64,000 bases of DNA from Phycisphaerales bacterium. GTDB lineage: Bacteria > Planctomycetota > Phycisphaerae > Phycisphaerales > UBA1924. Below the pieces are notes generated by a model, which saw nothing but the letters and a program-made list of their open reading frames with translations, was not told the DNA's origin and ran no database searches. The stretch covers positions 186,001 through 250,000 of the forward strand of contig JANQNW010000019.1 in NCBI GenBank assembly GCA_028279375.1. The letters are read 5' to 3'. This document shows, one piece after another, positions 58,828-64,000 of the stretch (position 1 is its first letter; every line of letters starts with the position of its first letter). The translations under genes were made by a program, and so were the position numbers.

Positions 58828-61143
58828 TCACTCGGCCTGCTCGCGCTCATCAGCCGCCGCACGAATCAGCACACGCTCGCCGTCAACCGTCAAGAGAATA
58901 TCTCCCGACTGCGCCAGAAGCGCCTGGCGACCCTCGCGGAAGAATCGCGACGCCAGATCCAGATGCGCACGGCTGCCGAACGCGATCTCCCGATCCGCCT
59001 CGATCTCGCCCGGCTCATCCGCAAGCGATCCGTCGATCCAGCGCCCGCCGCGACGGAAGATCGAACGATCCGCCGCCTGCTGCACGCCGAAGATCGAGAC
59101 CTCGTCGAGGTCGTCGTTCACGAACCGATTGCTCTCGCTCACGGAGTCCATCTCGCGCAGCGCCATCGTGTTCATGCTCTGCGACACGCCGCCGGCGCCC
59201 CCGCGAGTTCGCACGGCCCGGCGATGCATCGCGTCTTGTGCGAACTCGACCGCCTCTTCGGCACGCGCAAACGCCACGTCTTCACGCGCCAGGAACGCCG
59301 TGTACTCCGTCATCACGCCATGCTTCAGAGACAAACGCACGATCTCATCCGTCAGCTCCTTGAGCCGGGGATCATCCTGCCCGATCGAAGGATCCGCTCC
59401 GAGCCGCCGAACCGAATCGATCAGCGTCGCAATCTTCCGATTCGCCCACAAACGCGGAATGAACGAGTTGCTCGTCCGCGCAAGCGAAGGATCGAGCGCC
59501 GTGGAGAACGACATCGGCGCCCCGAGGAAGGAGCCGCGAAGCGTCAGCTCTCCAGCGTGGTGATATCGACCCACGATGACCAGCTGATCCCCGGTGAAGA
59601 GATCGGGAATCTCGCCCGCCCCGGGAATCACGTCGAAGATCGTCCGGGGAACATTGGGCCCGCGGCGAATCTCATCTCGCATCACGAAAAGCTGCGGCGA
59701 CGCCAGCACCGGCCCGTGCAGCTTCGCAAACACCTCGCCCACCCTCGCCTCGACATCCTCACCCGGATGCACAAACGTCGCCGCCCCGCGCGAGTCATCC
59801 GCGATCGCCGTCAGCAGCGGTCCATTCACATCATGACCCACGCCGAACGTGAAGACCCGCCGCTCATGCGGATTCGCGTTCGTTGCCAGCGCCCGGATCG
59901 AAGTCTCAGCAGTGTCGCCCACCGTCGGCAGTCCATCCGTCAGGAAGATCACCAGCGGCAGCGTCCCTGGGGCTGGAGACTGCCTGAGCGCCGCGCCAAG
60001 CGCCGCATGCAGATTCGTCCCGCCCTGCGCCGTCACGCCTTCGAGATACTCGATCGCCTGAGCGACCGTGGCATTGTTCTTCTCCACGGCGTCCATGCTG
60101 AATCGCTCGACCGTGTCGCTGTACGCCAGGATGTTGAAGCGCTCCCCCGGACGCAGGCCGTGAATCACCTGGCGCGCCGACTCCAGCGCCTGCGCAAGCT
60201 TCACGCCGCCCATGCTCCCCGAACGATCGATCACCAGCGTGATTTCCCGCGCAGCGCCCCGCGCCGCAGCGACAGATGAAAGCTCCTCTGGCGTCCCCGC
60301 CAGCATCAGGAAATACCCCGCCTCGCCTTCCAGCGCCGGATACATCATCACCGTCGGCGCCACCCCATGGTCCGCGGCGAGCACATACGAAAGCCGAAAC
60401 GCCCCCGGCGCCTGCGCATCATGCGCCGCAACCGAGATCTCATAGGCGCCCCGCGCATTCCGCGAGCGCGTGATCGCATGCGATGGTGAGTAGATCGTCG
60501 AGATCCCCGCGCGCGCGATCAGGCGCACATCAATCGACCACGGCGCCATCGCCCCGCCCGTGTCAGCGCCCCCGTCACTTCGCGGCAGCGCATAGTCAAT
60601 CCGCTCGCCCGTGCGATCAAGCAACTGCTCATACACGATCCGCGCCCGACGCTCGCCATTGGCCTGCACCGGAAACACACTGCTCTTGATCATGTTGTAA
60701 CCCACGAACTCCAGCAGCCCCGGATCGCGCATCGTGCGCACGATGCCTTCATAGATCCGGGTCGCTTCGGCGCGCTCCATGAGCTGCGCCTCGAAACCCG
60801 TGCCCGGCCCGTCAATCGAGAACCCGACCAGCGACGCGCCCTCGGGAACCGGAAGCACGACCTCCGCCTCCTGCACCGCGCCCGTCAGATTGCGCATCAC
60901 GATCTCGAGCGTCGTCGTCGCAACCTGCCCATTGATCACGACATCCGCGTCAACATGCGAAACCTCAATCACCCGCCACGACTGCGGCCCCAGATGCCGC
61001 CCTTGCGGCACGATCACGCTCCGGCGCATCGCCGTCGCGTCGATTCGATCATCGTTCACCGCCATCTGCGACGCCGCCGGCGGCGCAGCCAGGCCCGAGA
61101 ACACGAGAGCGAATGAGAGTCCGAGTACATGCAGCTTCTTCAT
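58828..61143 (-). CDS. exported VIT and von Willebrand factor A domain protein
   Basis: 771 residues from ATG 61143, with GGAGG 8 nt upstream. A start at 61158 would lie on the Shine-Dalgarno sequence. The signal peptide (MKKLHVLGLSFALVFSGLAA) is followed by a VIT domain (VNGQVATTTLEIVMRNLTG-like, ATTTLEIVMRN, EAEVVLPVPEGASLVGFSID). A VWA domain comes next (about 305-480), with an intact MIDAS (DRSGSM, then a later Thr and Asp in FLTDGLPTVGD). The C-terminal 290 residues are mixed. No LPxTG-like sorting motif or TM is seen at the end. Being in one operon with a two-component system suggests it is the regulated output or the upstream sensor partner. Confidence 0.88.
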   Translation of the reverse strand: MKKLHVLGLSFALVFSGLAAPPAASQMAVNDDRIDATAMRRSVIVPQGRHLGPQSWRVIEVSHVDADVVINGQVATTTLEIVMRNLTGAVQEAEVVLPVPEGASLVGFSIDGPGTGFEAQLMERAEATRIYEGIVRTMRDPGLLEFVGYNMIKSSVFPVQANGERRARIVYEQLLDRTGERIDYALPRSDGGADTGGAMAPWSIDVRLIARAGISTIYSPSHAITRSRNARGAYEISVAAHDAQAPGAFRLSYVLAADHGVAPTVMMYPALEGEAGYFLMLAGTPEELSSVAAARGAAREITLVIDRSGSMGGVKLAQALESARQVIHGLRPGERFNILAYSDTVERFSMDAVEKNNATVAQAIEYLEGVTAQGGTNLHAALGAALRQSPAPGTLPLVIFLTDGLPTVGDTAETSIRALATNANPHERRVFTFGVGHDVNGPLLTAIADDSRGAATFVHPGEDVEARVGEVFAKLHGPVLASPQLFVMRDEIRRGPNVPRTIFDVIPGAGEIPDLFTGDQLVIVGRYHHAGELTLRGSFLGAPMSFSTALDPSLARTSNSFIPRLWANRKIATLIDSVRRLGADPSIGQDDPRLKELTDEIVRLSLKHGVMTEYTAFLAREDVAFARAEEAVEFAQDAMHRRAVRTRGGAGGVSQSMNTMALREMDSVSESNRFVNDDLDEVSIFGVQQAADRSIFRRGGRWIDGSLADEPGEIEADREIAFGSRAHLDLASRFFREGRQALLAQSGDILLTVDGERVLIRAAADEREQAE

Positions 61144-61810
61144 CAGTGAAGCCTCCAAAGCGAGAGTTCAGATCCAGTCCCGTCACTGATGAGTGGTACG
61201 CGTAACTACGCCCCGCGAATGTCACGCCTCTGTCACGAGCGCCGGCGCGTCCTCCACCTGTGCGATGCGCTCACCCGGCGCGCGCACGCGCCCTGGAGGT
61301 CCCGCAACACCCCGCGCACAACCCCAAAACCACACCCGCACAACCCTTCAACCCCACAAAACCAAAAAAATTTTCACCCCGCGACACGTCCGCGCAGCGC
61401 CCCCGCACGCGCGCGCCGCGCAACGTCCGTCCCACCGCGCGCGCGCCGCGCACACACCCCGCGCAGCGCCCCGATGCGCCTCCGCGCACACCAACACCAT
61501 CGCGCCGAAACCCGCATGACAAGCCGCTTTCAGCGCGATCACCCGCGCATGCGCCGCTCGTACGACCGCCGGCAGCGCCCGAACCGCGCGCGCCCGCCGT
61601 TTCCATATACGAATCACATATCCCGCGCGCAGATCCCCATCGCGCAACCCACGCGGACCCCGCGCACGACCTCAGAACGCCATCTTTCTTGAAGGGGGGG
61701 GTGGATAGCTTCCGATACTTTGTGGATACTTCCCGAGGTATCACTACATACGGCGCTCTTTGCCGCGGTGGAGACCTCGTGCTCCGATCTCTTAACTGAG
61801 GAGGTTCCAA
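61144..61810. other. non-coding gap: C-rich strand and regulatory region of the H1-like gene
   Basis: About 670 bp without a credible gene. Between about 61310 and 61510 the top strand is very rich in C and A and poor in G outside CGCG runs, and holds AACCAAAAAAATTTTCACCC. The 61690-61810 part has the GATA repeats listed next and the leader of the H1-like gene. Open frames on both strands here are compositionally driven. Confidence 0.5.
61704..61731 (+). promoter_or_regulatory. phased GATA(G/C) direct repeats upstream of the H1-like gene
   Basis: GATAG (61704), GATACTT (61714-61720) and GATACTT (61725-61731) lie 10 and 11 bp apart, one DNA turn each. An inverted GTATC follows at 61738-61742. 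They are 80-105 bp before the ATG. They may bind a regulator. No known consensus is recognised. Confidence 0.4.
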
Positions 61811-62170
61811 ATGGCGAAGAAGAAAGCGAGACGCAAAGCGTCTCGGAAGAAAGCAAGACGCAAGGCCACTCGTAAGAAGGCCACGCGCAAGAAGGCGACC
61901 CGGAAGAAGGCTCGTCGCAAGGCGACCCGCAAGAAGGCAACGCGTAAGAAGGCGACACGCAAGAAGGCTCGCCGCAAGGCCACTCGCAAGAAGGCCACGC
62001 GTAAGAAGGCGACCCGCAAGAAGGCTCGCCGCAAGGCCACTCGCAAGAAGGCCACACGCAAGAAGGCGACCCGCAAGAAGGCACGCCGCAAGGCCACTCG
62101 GAAGAAGGCCGGCCGCAAGAAGGCCACCCGCAAGAAGGCCCGTCGGAAGACGACTCGCCGCCGCCGTTGA
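61811..62170 (+). CDS. Lys/Arg-repeat histone H1-like DNA-binding protein
   Basis: 119 residues, almost only K, R, A and T. The core is a 19-residue super-repeat, ARRKATRKKATRKKATRKK, present four times in a row with a partial fifth, between MAKKKARRKASRKK and a final RRKTTRRRR. The units ATRKK and ARRK resemble the C-terminal tails of eukaryotic H1 and the Hc1/Hc2-type proteins of chlamydiae and planctomycetes, so it probably binds and compacts DNA. The ribosome-binding site GAGGAGG lies 7 nt before the ATG. An intrinsic terminator follows. The DNA repeat of 57 bp makes the gene prone to length change. Confidence 0.85.
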   Translation: MAKKKARRKASRKKARRKATRKKATRKKATRKKARRKATRKKATRKKATRKKARRKATRKKATRKKATRKKARRKATRKKATRKKATRKKARRKATRKKAGRKKATRKKARRKTTRRRR

Positions 62171-62245
62171 TTTCAATCATCTGAACAGCGGCAGCGATTC
62201 ATGTCGGCCCTGGGATCGTCCTCAGGGCCTAGAGCGCCAGATATT

Positions 62246-62286
62246 GACATTGGGACCGGCCTCGCCTCCGGTCCCAATGTCGTTTT
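62246..62286 (+). terminator. intrinsic terminator of the H1-like gene
   Basis: GACATTGGGACCGG (62246-62259) pairs perfectly with CCGGTCCCAATGTC (62268-62281), a 14-bp stem with an 8-nt loop, followed by GTTTT. Confidence 0.85.
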
Positions 62287-62515
62287 GAAGAACACACTGC
62301 GGCCCAGGCCCCCAAAAGGCGCCCCGAGTCTACTCCTCCGGACTCAGGCGCCCGGCCCGGGCCGTTGTTGTTTCCGCCCCCCCAACGCTCGCCCCGGACG
62401 CCCGCCGTCCAGTCCCCGGGCCCACCATCCCGCCGGCGCCTATACCAAGCGCGAAGCCATCTCGACCGATCCATCTATACAGACGCCGACCGCCGCCAAG
62501 CCGCCGGAATTGTGC
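62287..62515. other. non-coding gap
   Basis: C/G-rich sequence with no gene I can support. Part of a 356-bp stretch between the H1-like terminator and the ferredoxin gene. Confidence 0.4.
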
Positions 62516-62543
62516 TTGGATCACATATCACGCGGGCTATCAT
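62516..62543 (+). promoter_or_regulatory. possible promoter of the ferredoxin gene
   Basis: -35 TTGGAT (62516-62521) and -10 TATCAT (62538-62543) with a 16-bp spacer, about 100 nt before the ferredoxin ATG. Confidence 0.4.
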
Positions 62544-62642
62544 GCCCTCCCGCCCGAAGCCAATCCGGAACTCATCCGGATCAGCCGAAGGCGCCGATGA
62601 CTCAGGCTCCGCGCCTCCTGCTCATTGAGGATCCCCGCCGCC

Positions 62643-62909
62643 ATGACTCACATCATCGCCGAACCCTGCAAAGGCACCAAGGACACCGCCTGCGTCGATG
62701 TCTGCCCGGTGGACTGCATCCACCCAACCAAGGACAACCCGAAGTTCGAAGACTTCGACCAGCTCTACATCGATCCCGACACCTGCATCGACTGCGGCCT
62801 CTGCGTCGACGAATGCCCCGTCCGCGCCATCTTCCCCGAAGAAGATCTTCCCGAAGAATGGTCCGACTACGTTCAGGTCAACGTCGACTACTACGATCAG
62901 AACGGCTGA
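62643..62909 (+). CDS. seven-iron (3Fe-4S/4Fe-4S) ferredoxin
   Basis: 88 residues. The first cluster motif is C9-x7-C17-x3-C21-P-x2-C25 (CVDVCPVDC) and the second C48-x2-C51-x2-C54-x3-C58-P (CIDCGLCVDECPV). The long gap between C9 and C17 is that of FdI-type seven-iron ferredoxins, where C9, C17 and C58 hold the 3Fe-4S cluster. The C-terminus (PEEDLPEEWSDYVQVNVDYY) is longer than in the simplest ferredoxins. Likely a soluble low-potential electron carrier. The start is ATG 62643 (MTHIIAEP). A bidirectional terminator follows. Confidence 0.93.
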   Translation: MTHIIAEPCKGTKDTACVDVCPVDCIHPTKDNPKFEDFDQLYIDPDTCIDCGLCVDECPVRAIFPEEDLPEEWSDYVQVNVDYYDQNG

Positions 62910-62940
62910 ACGCAACAGCCCAACCGAATCGCCAATTGAA

Positions 62941-62967
62941 AAAGCCGCCCACAGAACGGGCGGCTTT
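62941..62967. terminator. bidirectional intrinsic terminator
   Basis: AAAGCCGCCC (62941-62950) pairs with GGGCGGCTTT (62958-62967), 10 bp with a 7-nt loop. T-runs follow on both strands (CTTTC on the plus, TTTC after GGCTTTT on the minus). It serves the ferredoxin gene and the convergent gene. Confidence 0.85.
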
Positions 62968-62996
62968 CTTTCATCTTGTATGTGCCAGTCCGGCGC

Positions 62997-63428
62997 TTAC
63001 GCCGCAATCCCGCCGGCCGTCTCGCCATCGCCCGAAGAAGGACGCACGTTCGAAGGCGCATCCGCCTTCTCCGTCCAGTCCTCCGCATTCGGAAGCGAAA
63101 GCTCCGAAGAGCACGTCTTCCGGTAGCCGAGCAGACGAATCACCTCGAGCACATCCGTCCAGCTCGGAAACGTCTTGCCGTTGGCGCGCTTGAACGCGTC
63201 AATCGCCGCCACGAAGAGGAACTGCTCCTTCGTGTGCTCGCCTTCCTCCGCCGCGCGCGTGAAATCGCTCAGCCGGCGCCCCGCGCCGCGACGACGCTCG
63301 AGCCCCGAAGGCGCCTGCCCATCCGGATGGTCCCGTCGATCAACGCCCGAGCGCCGGTCCACCACCGAGCGATCGTGCTCCGAGTCGCCTGTCCTGTCGC
63401 TTCGACGATCTGAACTGCCTGAGGTCAT
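62997..63428 (-). CDS. conserved-looking protein of unknown function (143 aa)
   Basis: From ATG 63428, preceded by GGAGGG with 8-nt spacing, the product begins MTSGSSDRRSDRTGDSEHDR. It has an Arg/Asp-rich repeat region (DRRSGVDRRDH, LERRRGAGRRLSDF) followed by a compact conserved-looking domain, EEGEHTKEQFLFVAAIDAFK, RANGKTFPSWTDVLEVIRLL and GYRKT. I associate the last part with a small planctomycete protein of unknown function. No known domain. The terminator lies after its stop. Confidence 0.65.
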   Translation of the reverse strand: MTSGSSDRRSDRTGDSEHDRSVVDRRSGVDRRDHPDGQAPSGLERRRGAGRRLSDFTRAAEEGEHTKEQFLFVAAIDAFKRANGKTFPSWTDVLEVIRLLGYRKTCSSELSLPNAEDWTEKADAPSNVRPSSGDGETAGGIAA

Positions 63429-63488
63429 GAGTCGAGCCCTCCAAGGGGCCGGACTCCCGCGCCTCACGCTGCGGACGCCGCCCCCGGG

Positions 63489-63752
63489 TCAAAAGTCATC
63501 GTCTTCATCATCCGACGGATCGAAGTCGTCGAGGTCCTCGTCGTTATCGTCGTCGTAGAAGAAGTCGTCGTCACCGTCTTCGTCGCCGCCTTCATCGTCG
63601 AAGCCGTCGTCGAAGTCGTCGTCGTCATCGTCAAAATCGTCATCGTCATCCAGTTCATCCTCGTCATCAGCTGCAAGGAGAACAGGAGCAGACGCAAACT
63701 CGAACTCGTCGTCGTTGTGCGCCGAACGAGTCGCTTCGAGCAGTGCCGTCAT
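63489..63752 (-). CDS. very acidic Asp/Glu-rich small protein
   Basis: 87 residues from ATG 63752, with GGAGG 7 nt upstream. It begins MTALLEATRSAHNDDEFEFA. From about residue 29 it is almost entirely D, E, F and G (DDEDELDDDDDFDDDDDDFD). A computed isoelectric point would be extremely low. Such tails occur in nucleoplasmin-like or RNA-polymerase-delta-like proteins, but there is no folded domain to support either. The gene sits 60 bp upstream, in the same direction, of the 63428 gene. Confidence 0.65.
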   Translation of the reverse strand: MTALLEATRSAHNDDEFEFASAPVLLAADDEDELDDDDDFDDDDDDFDDGFDDEGGDEDGDDDFFYDDDNDEDLDDFDPSDDEDDDF

Positions 63753-63956
63753 CAGTGTGCCTCCAAAGCCGCCTCGTGCGGCTTCGCACCCACCCGGGAC
63801 CCGCCGATTCCGGCCACGGCAAGCCAATCGAGCGGTACACTAATGCCAGATCCCGCCCTGTCAAATACTCAGACAAGGCCGGGACCACATCTGGACGAAA
63901 CATCCTCCAGAAAAACCCCGCAGCATCCCGACGCCCCCTCCTTATAAAGAGGACCC

Positions 63957-64000
63957 ATGGCCGAGACGTCCAAACCCGGTTCCGATGAACGACTCCAGCC
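63957..64000 (+). CDS. start of an unidentified gene (truncated by the window end)
   Basis: ATG 63957 with an AAGAGG ribosome-binding site 5 nt upstream opens a frame MAETSKPGSDERLQ that is still open at the window end. Only 14 codons are visible, so nothing can be said of the product. Confidence 0.4.
   Translation, partial: MAETSKPGSDERLQ

Noticed and set aside
58070-60279. Two long plus-strand frames opposite the response regulator and VIT/VWA genes
   Set aside because: Arg/Ser/Pro-rich shadow translations without start signals.
61721-61729. TGTGGATAC as a DnaA box and a possible replication origin
   Set aside because: Only one near-match is present. There is no cluster of boxes, no AT-rich unwinding element and no dnaA or dnaN nearby.
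61271-62176. A 301-residue minus-strand frame with Leu/Ala/Gly repeats opposite the H1-like gene
   Set aside because: It is the reverse reading of the Lys/Arg repeat and of C-rich DNA. The plus strand has a good ribosome-binding site and a terminator.
1-64000. CRISPR arrays, tRNA or rRNA genes, prophage or transposase genes
   Set aside because: No regularly spaced identical repeats with unique spacers, no cloverleaf-like sequences and no recombinase or transposase motifs were seen on either strand.

Overview
The window is GC-rich (roughly 63-65 percent by eye) and densely coded. It looks like a chromosomal piece from a planctomycete, most likely class Phycisphaerae. The evidence is the many secreted proteins ending in a Pro-Ala-Pro/hydrophobic/poly-Arg anchor (PEP-CTERM-like), the many two-loop dockerin-like tails, the Lys/Arg-repeat H1-like protein and several small conserved proteins of that phylum. 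I see no phage, transposase, CRISPR array, rRNA or tRNA.

Layout. 1-4200 holds housekeeping genes (a partial SDR, lysS, an extended pyrE) and a NucS-like nuclease gene of different composition. 4300-11850 carries nuoD, nuoE and nuoF of respiratory complex I, not contiguous: a lamin-tail protein, a DUF5076 protein, a PEP-utilising phosphotransferase and an 80-residue protein lie between them. 11850-12900 is non-coding, with a 134-bp tandem repeat of palindromes. 12900-19400 holds an exported methyltransferase and two divergent TetR operons: one with a thioredoxin/heme/copper-monooxygenase fusion, the other with an exported double AHSA1 protein. Each TetR has its own 8-4-8 palindromic operator. 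19630-26407 is an array of six paralogous exported proteins plus one beta-helix protein, mostly joined by overlapping start and stop codons. 28921-35038 holds one anchored protein and four tandem HAF-repeat proteins with near-identical dockerin-like tails. 35522-39041 is housekeeping again (ybeY, a corC/CNNM-like gene, cysS).

39254-42235 is the most unusual gene: an exported beta-carbonic-anhydrase domain joined to a three-TM methyl-accepting chemotaxis receptor. Two of the three zinc ligands of the anhydrase are replaced (Cys to Ser, His to Asn), while the Asp-Arg dyad is kept. It reads as an enzyme turned into an inorganic-carbon sensor. A FapA-family gene follows.

44100-52340 holds mostly uncharacterised or cell-envelope genes: DUF4241, an anchored beta-propeller-like protein, an exported thioredoxin-like protein, a PNPOx-like flavoprotein, a zinc-ribbon membrane protein and an M16 protein lacking its catalytic motif. 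52867-56245 is a three-gene cluster whose first two products share an unrecognised Trp-Pro-x-Asn-His repeat. 56250-61143 is a leftward operon of a VIT/VWA protein, an OmpR-type response regulator and a histidine kinase. 61811-64000 holds the H1-like protein, a seven-iron ferredoxin, a small conserved protein, a very acidic protein and the start of one more gene.

All assignments come from reading the sequence and from memory of protein families. No database search was run. Start codons are chosen from Shine-Dalgarno spacing, overlaps and signal-peptide position, and alternatives are named where they matter.
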